A stretch of DNA of 21,663 nucleotides, from the NCBI GenBank assembly GCA_040756085.1, contig JBFMAE010000081.1, forward strand, positions 1 through 21,663, given 5' to 3'. Origin of the DNA: JBFMAE01 sp040756085. Lineage in GTDB: Bacteria; Desulfobacterota; BSN033; UBA1163. A model generated the notes under the pieces. It did not search any database. It was not told the DNA's origin and worked only from the letters and a program-made list of their open reading frames with translations. How positions within the stretch are numbered: the first letter of the stretch is position 1; every line of letters starts with the position of its first letter. Shown here in pieces: positions 8,883 to 15,973 of the stretch. The translations under genes were made by a program, and so were the position numbers.

Positions 8883-9391
8883 TCTATTCCGCCTCCTTTT
8901 ATAACCTTAAAAAGGTCACGGATGAATTTAGCAGCGCCTTGTAGAAGCAATAGAAATGCCCCTAAGGGTATAGTCAATTTAATAGGATATACAGGGGGGC
9001 TCCAAGCCGATGATCCCCTTTCCATGATCTTCAGGGAGTCCCATGCCATTTCTCCCCCTTTCCATAACAATAAACCGCAGAAGAGGAAGAAGAAAATGGA
9101 AGTTGCCAAATCGACAATTGCCTTTGCCCTTAAAGGAAAGCGGCCATAGAGAATGTCGACATTAACGTGTCCTTTAAAGTAAAGAGTATATGCTCCCCCA
9201 AGAACTCCATAGGCACCAAAAATAAGATAGGCAGCATCGAAAGCCCATATGGTAGGAGCGTTAAAAATATACCGTAATATTACCTCCCATATTGTGACAC
9301 CAGTGATGACAATGATGAGGAAACTAACCATTTTCCCTGTCCATTCGCTGATGGAATCAACAATATGAAGAAAAATTCTTATTCTTTTCAT
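8879..9391 (-). CDS. dctQ: TRAP transporter small permease, DctQ family
   Basis: A four-helix membrane protein of about 170 residues with the family-typical WEVILRYIFN after helix 1 and a conserved WSPP/YPIKL segment before the last helix. DctQ scaffolds the large permease and helps receive the binding protein. I chose the ATG at 9389-9391 (MKRIRIF). A longer frame opens with TTG at 9433, but that codon lies within an inverted repeat and adds a 14-residue tail not expected before helix 1. The ribosome binding site of the chosen start is weak (GAG about 9 bases upstream). It overlaps dctM by ATGA. Confidence 0.9.
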   Translation of the reverse strand: MKRIRIFLHIVDSISEWTGKMVSFLIIVITGVTIWEVILRYIFNAPTIWAFDAAYLIFGAYGVLGGAYTLYFKGHVNVDILYGRFPLRAKAIVDLATSIFFFLFCGLLLWKGGEMAWDSLKIMERGSSAWSPPVYPIKLTIPLGAFLLLLQGAAKFIRDLFKVIKGGGIE

Positions 9392-9406
9392 TTTTTGCTC
9401 AAGTGG

Positions 9407-9432
9407 TGGGGGAGCAAAAAGGCACTCCCCCA
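9407..9432 (-). promoter_or_regulatory. Intercistronic hairpin between dctP and dctQ
   Basis: TGGGGGAG (9407-9414) and CTCCCCCA (9425-9432) form a perfect 8-bp inverted repeat with a 10-base loop, right after the dctP stop. No long U-run follows on the minus strand within the next bases. It fits an mRNA-stabilising or attenuating element that yields more binding protein than permease, a common arrangement in binding-protein operons. Confidence 0.6.
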
Positions 9433-9436
9433 ACTT

Positions 9437-10474
9437 TTACTTGATTAAGCCAAGAAGCCTCATATATTCCTTTTGTGATTCAAGAACTTTCTTTGCCATC
9501 GGGCTTTTGGCACCATACTCTTCCCAAACGGTCATTGCTATTTCCCTGGCTTTAAGCACATCCGCCTCAGGAAGATATATTACCTCAATTCCATGCTTCT
9601 TAAACTTGTCGAGGGCTTTGATATTCTCAGCGTGAATATGGGTGAACAGGATTGACGAAGCCTCCCGACATGCAGCCTCTAAAATAGCTTTTAAATCTTC
9701 AGGTAGCGCCTTCCACGCATCCATATTTGCAGCATAAAAGACCACACTCGTTGGCTGATGGAATCCGGGCAGCAAGATATATCTCGTAACATGTTGTAGA
9801 CCTACCGCCCAGTTTGCAGCTAATCCTCCACGGTCAGCAAAATCGATTACACCTTTTTCCAAGGCAGGATAAACATCGGCTGTTGGTAGAGAAACTACTC
9901 CAACTCCCAACTTTGCCATAACAGTTGTTGCCATTCCAACAAACCTCGCCTTCTTTCCTTTCATGTCTGCTAATGAACGAATTGGAAGCTTTGAGTGCAT
10001 AGGTTCTTGCTCATATACCGTAGGCGCAATATAATACATATGATGCTTTGCCCAATTCTCCCTTTCCATTTTTATCCCGCCCATTTCCCAGAACCAAACT
10101 TCATACTGCCAGGCATCTGTAAATCCACAGGGAACAGAAGCTGTGAACGCTATTTCGGGCAATTTACCCATCCAGTAGCCCGAATAACTGTTCATCATCT
10201 CAAAAACGCCTTTGCTCACAGCATCGAATTTTTCCATTGTGGGTACAAGTCCACCGGGTGGGAATAGTGTGATGTCAAGTCGACCGCCACTGAGTTCCTT
10301 GACACGCGATATAAATCTTTCTTGTAAACGGTATTCTGGGGATCCAGGATCCCATAAGGTTTGCATCCTCCATTTGATCACCTTAGAAGCGGCCGATGTA
10401 TAGGTAGGACCAGCGACCACCCAACTCACTACTAATAAAACCAATAAGGAGAATAAAAAAAGTCTGTTCTTCAT
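9437..10474 (-). CDS. dctP: TRAP transporter substrate-binding protein, DctP family
   Basis: A 345-residue periplasmic binding protein. Residues 1-28 are a Sec signal peptide (MKNR, hydrophobic core LFLFSLLVLLVVSWVVAG, likely cleavage near TSAAS). There is no lipobox. The mature protein shows the DctP hallmarks: a segment with SGGRLDITLFPPGGL near 62-76 and the substrate-carboxylate arginine in KGKKARFVG (about R177), followed by LPTADVYPALEKGVIDF. It captures a carboxylate and hands it to DctQM. The start follows GGGAGGG. It lies between the XRE-cupin regulator and dctQM. Mevalonate as ligand is inferred from the downstream mvaAB pair, not readable from the protein by eye. Confidence 0.93.
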   Translation of the reverse strand: MKNRLFLFSLLVLLVVSWVVAGPTYTSAASKVIKWRMQTLWDPGSPEYRLQERFISRVKELSGGRLDITLFPPGGLVPTMEKFDAVSKGVFEMMNSYSGYWMGKLPEIAFTASVPCGFTDAWQYEVWFWEMGGIKMERENWAKHHMYYIAPTVYEQEPMHSKLPIRSLADMKGKKARFVGMATTVMAKLGVGVVSLPTADVYPALEKGVIDFADRGGLAANWAVGLQHVTRYILLPGFHQPTSVVFYAANMDAWKALPEDLKAILEAACREASSILFTHIHAENIKALDKFKKHGIEVIYLPEADVLKAREIAMTVWEEYGAKSPMAKKVLESQKEYMRLLGLIK

Positions 10475-10553
10475 ATGTTTTCCCTCCCTTCCTCTAATAA
10501 TGAATCGACCAAAAATTTAATCCATCATCAATTTTTTGAAAGACCACCTCCTT

Positions 10554-11111
10554 TCATGGTGAAGAATAGATCACCACTAATGCCTTTGCCGGCTTCTTTC
10601 CCAGCCCCTCCCCTCGATGAGGAATGTTAGAATCGAAGTAAATGCAATCTCCTTCTTTCAATAAATACTTTTTGTCTCCATAGAAGAAGTTGGTCTTCCC
10701 CTCTAATACATAAAGCAGCTCCTCCCCCTCATGATCAAACAGATCTCCTTCCTTACTTTTGGATGGCAGAGTGATGATGAAGGGTTCCATCTTTTTTGGC
10801 CTTTTCATCGGAGCGATGGACTCATACCGATATCCAAAAATGGTCCCATCCCGAACCACTACTTTCCCCCCACCCTTTCGTACCAAAATGAAATGGTCCT
10901 CAGGTTTTTTTTGTTCAAAAAAGGCTGTAATATCCACATTTAAAGCCTTTGCGATTTTGATGAGTGAGGCAATGGGAGGTGATTTCTTTCCCAATTCAAC
11001 CATTGAGATATAACTTTTAGTGAAACCTGTCCTGCCAGCTACCTTTTGAAGGGTGAGTTTATTTTGATGGCGTATCTGTCGAATCTTTCGTGCGATTTTC
11101 AGTTCGTCCAT
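10554..11111 (-). CDS. XRE-family transcriptional regulator with C-terminal cupin domain
   Basis: A 185-residue regulator. The N-terminal helix-turn-helix (residues about 5-62, LTLQKVAGRTGFTKSYISMVELGKK split across both helices) binds DNA. The C-terminal cupin (about 110-185, with EGEELLYVLEGK and GDCIYFDSNIPHRGEG) is the expected ligand sensor. I chose the ATG at 11109-11111. A longer frame starting with TTG at 11192 would begin upstream of the consensus-like promoter at 11125-11153 and adds a hydrophobic tail unlike the family. The gene sits 79 bases before dctP on the same strand, so it probably controls the TRAP-mva operon and may sense mevalonate or a CoA intermediate. That ligand is inference. 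Confidence 0.88.
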   Translation of the reverse strand: MDELKIARKIRQIRHQNKLTLQKVAGRTGFTKSYISMVELGKKSPPIASLIKIAKALNVDITAFFEQKKPEDHFILVRKGGGKVVVRDGTIFGYRYESIAPMKRPKKMEPFIITLPSKSKEGDLFDHEGEELLYVLEGKTNFFYGDKKYLLKEGDCIYFDSNIPHRGEGLGKKPAKALVVIYSSP

Positions 11112-11124
11112 AATTGGTGAACAA

Positions 11125-11153
11125 AGTAAACCATAAGTTAACTTCTTTGTCAA
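11125..11153 (-). promoter_or_regulatory. Promoter for the XRE-cupin regulator and possibly the mevalonate operon
   Basis: On the minus strand a perfect -35 TTGACA (11148-11153) is followed after exactly 17 bases by TTTACT (11125-11130), a 4/6 match to the -10 hexamer. A start site about 7 bases further falls near 11118, only a few bases before the ATG at 11111, so the mRNA would be nearly leaderless. The stretch carries repeated half-sites (GTGAAC, GTAAAC, GTTAAC on the plus strand, 11117-11142) that could be an autoregulatory operator. Confidence 0.5.
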
Positions 11154-11224
11154 GAAGAAAATTTTCACAAAACAAAAATAGGATAATGCCAATCCTGAGT
11201 AAAGTGAAGGGCTCGGGGATGAGT

Positions 11225-11977
11225 TTAGCGGTAGGGTTTAAGGCGCTCTATAAATTTGGGATCGACGATAATCCCCAATCTTCCTGCCTGGTCCGCATGT
11301 TCGATGGCTAACTTGAACTCCTGTTTCTCATAATAGGTGACAGCGAGTGCATAGTGAGCTTCTGCATATTTGGGATGGATTTCCAAAGCCTTCTGGAAGA
11401 AAGTGATCGCCTCTTCGATCTTTCCCTTTTGTCGGTGGACACTCCCTATGTTGTAATACCCCTTTTTATAGTCCGGTTTGATCTCTATGGCTTTCTGATA
11501 TTGAGAGAGTGCCTCATCCAGTTTTCCTCTTCTAAAGTATATAATCCCCAAGTTGTTATGGGCTTCGACATAATTGGGATTGATCTGTAGGGCCTTTTGG
11601 TACTGGACGGTCGCCAGGTCGAGATCTCCTCTTTCATAATAAGCCACCCCAAAATTGAAATAGGCCTGGAAGAAATTAGGGTCGATGCTGATGACCTTCT
11701 TATACTCTGAAATCTCCTTTTTCCACTTCCCCTGTCTTCCATAGACGATTCCAAGATTGAGGTGGGCCTTCGCATACTTCGAATTCATCTTCAGTACCTT
11801 TTTATATTCGGAAACGGCCTCCTCCAGATTCCCCCGTTCTGCGGCATTAAATCCCAGTTGAAAATGTTCCTCAATGCTAAGGAGTTTATCTTTCTTTGCT
11901 GTCTTCATCCCTCCTGTGCAGGAAACCAGAAGGAGAATGATGATAAAAATAAAGAAATCTCTAGCGAGAGTTTTCAA
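11225..11977 (-). CDS. TPR-repeat lipoprotein
   Basis: About 250 residues. The N-terminus is a lipoprotein signal: KTLARD, a hydrophobic core FFIFIIILLLV, then lipobox LVSC, so it is predicted to be lipid-anchored in the cell envelope. The rest is a row of about six tetratricopeptide repeats with the usual spacing (for example YAKAHLNLGIVYGRQGKW, YVEAHNNLGIIYFRRGKL, YAEAHYALAVTYYEKQEF), a scaffold for protein-protein contacts. I chose the TTG at 11975-11977 because GGAGG lies 6 bases upstream and the resulting signal peptide is ideal. An ATG at 12013 gives a 12-residue longer form without a comparable site. Partner and process are unknown. Confidence 0.85.
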   Translation of the reverse strand: MKTLARDFFIFIIILLLVSCTGGMKTAKKDKLLSIEEHFQLGFNAAERGNLEEAVSEYKKVLKMNSKYAKAHLNLGIVYGRQGKWKKEISEYKKVISIDPNFFQAYFNFGVAYYERGDLDLATVQYQKALQINPNYVEAHNNLGIIYFRRGKLDEALSQYQKAIEIKPDYKKGYYNIGSVHRQKGKIEEAITFFQKALEIHPKYAEAHYALAVTYYEKQEFKLAIEHADQAGRLGIIVDPKFIERLKPYR

Positions 11978-12160
11978 GGGTTTCCTCCTCTCTTTTAAAA
12001 TCTTTTGAATCATTAACAAAATATTTCATATAAATCAAGACATTTTATGCCTTGACCATTCACCGAAAAGTTTTAAATTGGTTTTGCTCATGGAACAGAT
12101 ACCTTCGTCTGGGTATCTGCTCCTCGGAAAGTCCGATCGATTCAATCTCCTGCCCATTAG

Positions 12161-12394
12161 CCTCTGTTCTTCGACTTGGAGATGGTCATGAAGATTACCA
12201 CCGATGCCGTTCAGATTCTCGGCGGTTATGGCTGTCTGAAAAGCGGAAATCTGGAAAGGACGATGAGGGATGCTAAGATTACCCAGATCTATGAAGGGAC
12301 TAATCAGGTCCAGCGATTTGTCGTCGCTGAACAATTGATTAAAGAATTCCTGGAAAAATATGGAATGAGAAGGGACTGGTCAGAATTTCTTTAA
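12161..12394 (+). pseudogene. C-terminal remnant of an acyl-CoA dehydrogenase
   Basis: The plus-strand frame reads EMVMKITTDAVQILGGYG, then RTMRDAKITQIYEGTNQVQR, ending at TAA 12392-12394. This is the last quarter of an acyl-CoA dehydrogenase, including the conserved GGYG and the QIYEGTNQ signature, in correct order and spacing. An in-frame stop at 12158-12160 and lack of homology upstream show that the first roughly 300 residues are gone. A composite repeat starts 3 bases after the stop, which may relate to the deletion. It is unlikely to be functional. Confidence 0.75.
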
Positions 12395-12397
12395 ATG

Positions 12398-12548
12398 TCA
12401 ACCCTTCGACTCCCCGGCCTGAAGACCGGGCCTTGCTCAACCTGCCTGCCCTGCCTACCGCAGGCAGGCGCAGGCAGGGGTTGACCCTGAGCGGCGCTTC
12501 TTTACCCCGCCCTGAAGGGCGGGGCTTGGCGTCGCCGAATGGGTCAAC
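12398..12548. repeat. Composite palindromic repeat, copy B
   Basis: The longer relative of the block at 5217-5327, about 150 bases. It starts TCAACCCTTCGA, holds GGGGTTGACCCTGAGCGGCGCTTC in two adjacent parts, and ends GGGTCAAC. Inside are three hairpins: CCCGGCCTGAAGACCGGG, a CCTGCC/GGCAGG block at 12441-12478, and CCCCGCCCTGAAGGGCGGGG. The CCTGCC block also occurs alone at 19107-19125, so it is a separate repeat inserted into copy B but not copy A. It lies between the acyl-CoA dehydrogenase remnant and the convergent ACT-domain gene. Confidence 0.7.
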
Positions 12549-12553
12549 AGAGG

Positions 12554-13048
12554 TTAAAGGTCGCTCAAAGAATTTTCGGCTCTCTTCAGATCTGCTTCCG
12601 CAATATGAACGATGAATATCGACTCCTTTGCATCTTCCATGGCAGAACCGTAGATGTAATCGATATTAATATTGGCTTCACCAAGTCTTTTTGCCACCCG
12701 CCCAAGAATTCCTGGTTGATTCTCCAGCCTAAAGACTAATATCTGTTCCGTATCGACCAGATGGTTTGCTTCGATCAAAACCTTTTCCGCCTCCCGAGGG
12801 TTATCCACAAGAAGGCGGATCAGGGAATAATCTGAAGAATCTTTCAAAATACCCCTGTAACTTTCGGCAAGGGCAATTCTCCTCCCGGTCTTTTCCCTCA
12901 TGTTATAGAGCTCCTTCACCGAATCTTTCGCATTTTGAATGCTCATGCCCAGGATATTAATATTGGCCGCTTTTAATACATCGCAGAGCCTAGCAAGTTC
13001 TCCTGGTGCATTGGTTAAGATCACTGAAAGTTGTATCTTCTTATCCAT
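12554..13048 (-). CDS. Tandem ACT-domain protein
   Basis: A 164-residue cytoplasmic protein with two ACT domains, small-molecule (usually amino acid) sensors. The first begins at IQLSVILTNAPGELARLCDVL (residues about 5-50) and the second at ILVFRLENQPGILGRVAKRL (about 100-160). Both show the typical strand-loop-helix with a PG turn before the helix. There is no catalytic or DNA-binding domain, so it is probably a stand-alone regulatory subunit. The ATG at 13048 follows AAAGGGG. It is divergent from the pst cluster and convergent with the acyl-CoA dehydrogenase remnant, neither of which suggests a ligand. Confidence 0.85.
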   Translation of the reverse strand: MDKKIQLSVILTNAPGELARLCDVLKAANINILGMSIQNAKDSVKELYNMREKTGRRIALAESYRGILKDSSDYSLIRLLVDNPREAEKVLIEANHLVDTEQILVFRLENQPGILGRVAKRLGEANINIDYIYGSAMEDAKESIFIVHIAEADLKRAENSLSDL

Positions 13049-13243
13049 CGAAATTCCCCTTTCTTAATTGATCAAGATTCAACAGGAATGAATGGAAGAT
13101 AACAGATCGACCCATGAAGGTCAAGAGCGAAAAGAAATCATTTAAAAACATTCCCGAATATGATTTCCCTTGATTATAGGATCATAATCTGTTAATTTCG
13201 GAAGAAGAAAAATTAAGAACATCGTCTTATAAAGATTATTCTA

Positions 13244-14014
13244 ATGACGGGGTGGAATTCCATCGTAAAGATAGAAACTCGGGGGCTAAATTTTTATTAT
13301 GGTTCTGCTCGGGCCCTCAAAGAGATCAATATTGTAATCAGAGTTCACCAGATCACTGCGTTGATCGGTCCTTCCGGGTGTGGAAAATCGACTTTCCTTC
13401 GAACTCTCAATCGGACGAACGAACTTATTCCTCATACCCGAGTTGAAGGAACGGTTATCCTCGATGGTCAGGATATTTATCGACCGGAGATGGACGTTGT
13501 CTCTCTTAGGCAAAGGGTCGGCATGGTTTTCCAGCGTCCAAATCCATTTCCAAAGAGTATCTACGAAAATGTGGCCTTCGGCCCCAGGGTGTTGGGGATC
13601 TATTCAAAGAGAGAGGTCGGAGAAAAGGTGAAGCAGAGCCTCAAGGCGGCCGCTCTTTGGTCTGAGGTATCAGACCGCCTCCATACAAATGCGTTGAACC
13701 TTACTCTGGGACAACAGCAACGCCTTTGTATCGCACGTGTCTTGGCAGTTGAGCCTGAAGTCATCCTGATGGATGAACCCTGCTCTGCCCTCGATCCCAT
13801 CGCAACACTCAAGATCGAGGAGTTGATGCAGGAGCTAAAAAGGGATTATACGATCGTCATCGTTACTCACAACATGCAACAGGCGGCCCGCACCTCCGAC
13901 TGGACAGGATTCTTTCTTCTGGGCGAATTGCTGGAATACGGTCCAACCGGAGATATTTTTACAAGACCCAAAGACCACCGAACTGAAAATTATGTCACAG
14001 GAAGGTATGGATAA
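13244..14014 (+). CDS. pstB: Phosphate ABC transporter ATPase, copy 1 (degenerate signature)
   Basis: A 256-residue PstB-type ATPase that energises phosphate import through PstCA. Visible motifs are an aromatic A-loop (NFYYG), Walker A GPSGCGKST (42-50), Q-loop Q97 in MVFQRPNPFP, Walker B VILMDEP with catalytic E178, D-loop SALD and H209 in VTHN. The ABC signature, normally LSGGQ, reads LTLGQ (153-157), losing the serine and the first glycine, while QQQRLCIAR after it is intact. This is the first gene of the locus, before pstS, an unusual position for pstB. The ATG has no convincing ribosome binding site. The complementary defect in the second PstB suggests the two form a heterodimer. Confidence 0.93.
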   Translation: MTGWNSIVKIETRGLNFYYGSARALKEINIVIRVHQITALIGPSGCGKSTFLRTLNRTNELIPHTRVEGTVILDGQDIYRPEMDVVSLRQRVGMVFQRPNPFPKSIYENVAFGPRVLGIYSKREVGEKVKQSLKAAALWSEVSDRLHTNALNLTLGQQQRLCIARVLAVEPEVILMDEPCSALDPIATLKIEELMQELKRDYTIVIVTHNMQQAARTSDWTGFFLLGELLEYGPTGDIFTRPKDHRTENYVTGRYG

Positions 14015-14037
14015 GCCTCCTTTGGAGGCAATAACCA

Positions 14038-14322
14038 AGCTCCAAATGCCAAACACCAAACAAATCCCAATGTTCAAAACTACAAATTCCCCCTCACCCC
14101 ATCCCTCTCCCCCAAGAGACTGTGTTGTAATGTCATTGCGAGGGAGTGGAACGACCGAAGCAATCTCTCAAAGCATTGATAATCCAGGGATTGCCACGCT
14201 CCCTTCGGTCGCTCGCAATGACATAAAAGGGGTTGCGACACAGCCTTTAAGGAGAGAAGGGGGAGGTGAGGGGCGTTTTGGTTATTGGAATTTGGGATTT
14301 GGAATTTGGAATTTGGGATTTA
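14038..14322. repeat. Nest of four palindromic repeats between pstB1 and pstS
   Basis: Four inverted repeats sit one inside another. Outermost: CCAAAT/CCAAAC-rich left (14042-14072) against ATTTGG-rich right (14286-14318). Next: CCCTCACCCC and CCCTCTCCCCC (14091-14113) against GGAGAGAAGG and GAGGTGAGGGG (14251-14273). Next: CTGTGTTG (14120-14127) against CGACACAG (14236-14243). Innermost: TGTCATTGCGAG (14131-14142) against CTCGCAATGACA (14212-14223), with long imperfect arms. These resemble dispersed intergenic palindromes that insert into one another. The block leaves the frame open but has replaced the natural upstream region of pstS. Confidence 0.75.
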
Positions 14323-15122
14323 TCCTATGCCTCCTGAGCATCCTTCTTGTTATTCCATTCAGTGTGGGGTGCCAGCGGTCCAAGGCGGGCATTACGGTGG
14401 CTGGATCGACCTCGGTTGAACCTTTTGCCGAATTGTTGGCCGAAGAATATATGATTCGCCATCCTCAATCCCGTGTCTATGTTCAGGGAGGTGGATCAAC
14501 CGCCGGAATCGAGGCGGTCAAAACGCATGCAGCGCAAATTGGAATGTCTTCCCGTTCTTTAATGGCAGGAGAGAAAGACCTCTATGCCATCACCATCGCC
14601 AGGGATGCCATAGCGATCATCGTCCATCCTAAAAACCCTGTGAGAGATCTCTCTCTCGGTGAAATAAGGCAGATCTTCACAGGGAAGATCAGAAACTGGA
14701 AAGAAATAGGAGGCCACCCTCATCCCATTATCTTAGTTACACGGGAGGAAGGTTCCGGGACACGGGAGGCCTTTCAGAAACTTGTGATGGGAAAAGAGGA
14801 GATCAGCCTCGAATCCCTGGTCCAGGACTCCAATGGAGCGATACGCCAGGTTGTGTCAGGCGATCCCAATGCCATCGGCTATATCTCGCTGGGATTAGTC
14901 AATGAGAAAGTAAGTGCCTTAAAGATTTCTGGTGTGGAACCCAGTTTGAACAACATTGAGAGCAAAAGTTATACCTTAGTTCGACCTTTCCTGTTTGTTT
15001 TTAATGGCGAGCCCAGTGGAGTTGCAAAATCATTCTTAGAATTCGTCATGAGCCCAGGGGCCCAGAAACTCCTCTCAAAGGAAGGCTTAGTGCCCATCCT
15101 TATAAAACCCTCCGGAGCATGA
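14313..15122 (+). CDS. pstS: Phosphate ABC transporter substrate-binding lipoprotein
   Basis: About 269 residues. A hydrophobic segment (ILCLLSILLVIPF) ends in lipobox SVGC, giving a lipid-anchored periplasmic protein. The mature part shows PstS phosphate contacts: AGSTSVEPF, GGGSTAGI and the EGSGTR loop, plus IGMSSRSL. It is shorter than E. coli PstS, as usual for this subfamily. The frame is open from an ATG at 13992, but that start would add over 100 residues translated from repeats and bury the signal peptide. A TTG at 14313 (alternatively 14292), still within repeat-derived sequence, is more plausible although no good ribosome binding site is visible. The start is therefore uncertain. 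It overlaps pstC by ATGA. Confidence 0.88.
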   Translation: MGFILCLLSILLVIPFSVGCQRSKAGITVAGSTSVEPFAELLAEEYMIRHPQSRVYVQGGGSTAGIEAVKTHAAQIGMSSRSLMAGEKDLYAITIARDAIAIIVHPKNPVRDLSLGEIRQIFTGKIRNWKEIGGHPHPIILVTREEGSGTREAFQKLVMGKEEISLESLVQDSNGAIRQVVSGDPNAIGYISLGLVNEKVSALKISGVEPSLNNIESKSYTLVRPFLFVFNGEPSGVAKSFLEFVMSPGAQKLLSKEGLVPILIKPSGA

Positions 15123-15973
15123 TCGTGGAAATCAAAGAGAAGGTTATCGAAAAAATCCTTCTGATAATCGCTTTTTCATCTATTTCGATCCTGGCCTTGA
15201 TTGCCTTCTTCATTTTTGGGGAAGGAGTACCGCTCATCTGGAAGATCGGACCTGGAGCCTTCATCCTCGGTGAGAGATGGGTTCCAAGTCAGGGTTCCTA
15301 TGGGATCCTCCCCATGATTGTCGGTTCCTTCTGGGTAACCTTTGGAGCCCTCATCCTTGGTATTCCTTTAGGTCTGTCCTGTGCCATCTTTCTGTGTGAA
15401 TGGACGCCTCCTCTGGCGGCAACGATCCTTAGGCCTACGATTCAACTTCTGGCTGCCATTCCCTCAGTCATCTATGGCTTCTGGGGACTGGTTGTCCTTG
15501 TTCCTCTTGTTCGGAATTATCTGGGGGGACCTGGTCTGAGTATTCTCTCCGGTTCCATGATCCTGGGTTTTATGATTCTCCCAACCATTATCAGCATCTC
15601 AGAGGATTCTCTGAAAGCATTGCCTCCTTCCTATAAAGCAGGGGCCTTCGCCCTGGGAGCAACACACTGGCAGACCATATGGCGGGTATTGATCCCGGCA
15701 GCCGGATCAGGGATCGTTGCCAGCATCATTCTGGGAATGGGTCGAGCTATCGGTGAGACCATGGCCATGATCATGATTTTGGGTAACGCAGTGAATATGC
15801 CCTCTTCTTTTTTGGATTCAGCCAGGACATTGACCACGAATATCGGGATTGAAATGGGATATGCCTCCGGTGACCATCGGCAGGCCCTCTTTGCGACAGG
15901 GGTTGTCCTCTTTTTCATCATCATGATCCTCAATTCACTGGCGATATTTCTATCACGAAGGAGAATCGGTTGA
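15119..15973 (+). CDS. pstC: Phosphate ABC transporter permease PstC
   Basis: A 284-residue inner-membrane permease with about six hydrophobic segments. The EAA-type loop that docks on the ATPase reads KAGAFALGATHWQTIWRVLI and is followed by GIVASIILGMGRAIGETMA, the PstC/PstA family hallmark. With PstA it forms the phosphate channel. It overlaps pstS at its start and pstA at its end, so translation is coupled through all three genes. Confidence 0.94.
   Translation: MIVEIKEKVIEKILLIIAFSSISILALIAFFIFGEGVPLIWKIGPGAFILGERWVPSQGSYGILPMIVGSFWVTFGALILGIPLGLSCAIFLCEWTPPLAATILRPTIQLLAAIPSVIYGFWGLVVLVPLVRNYLGGPGLSILSGSMILGFMILPTIISISEDSLKALPPSYKAGAFALGATHWQTIWRVLIPAAGSGIVASIILGMGRAIGETMAMIMILGNAVNMPSSFLDSARTLTTNIGIEMGYASGDHRQALFATGVVLFFIIMILNSLAIFLSRRRIG

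Noticed and set aside
9392..9433. TTG start for dctQ at 9433
   Set aside because: It lies within a perfect inverted repeat and adds a tail unlike DctQ proteins.
11112..11192. TTG start for the XRE-cupin gene at 11192
   Set aside because: It is upstream of the best promoter and adds a hydrophobic extension not expected before the helix-turn-helix.
12035..12334. Minus-strand ORF of 99 residues
   Set aside because: It is the antisense shadow of the acyl-CoA dehydrogenase remnant, which carries real family motifs on the plus strand.
13049..13243. Pho box upstream of pstB1
   Set aside because: I looked for tandem CTGTCAT-like repeats at the expected spacing and found none convincing.
13992..14312. 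N-terminal 107-residue extension of PstS from the ATG at 13992
   Set aside because: It is translated palindromic repeat sequence and would bury the lipoprotein signal.
14038..14322. CRISPR-like array
   Set aside because: The repeats are inverted and nested, not direct repeats with regular spacers.
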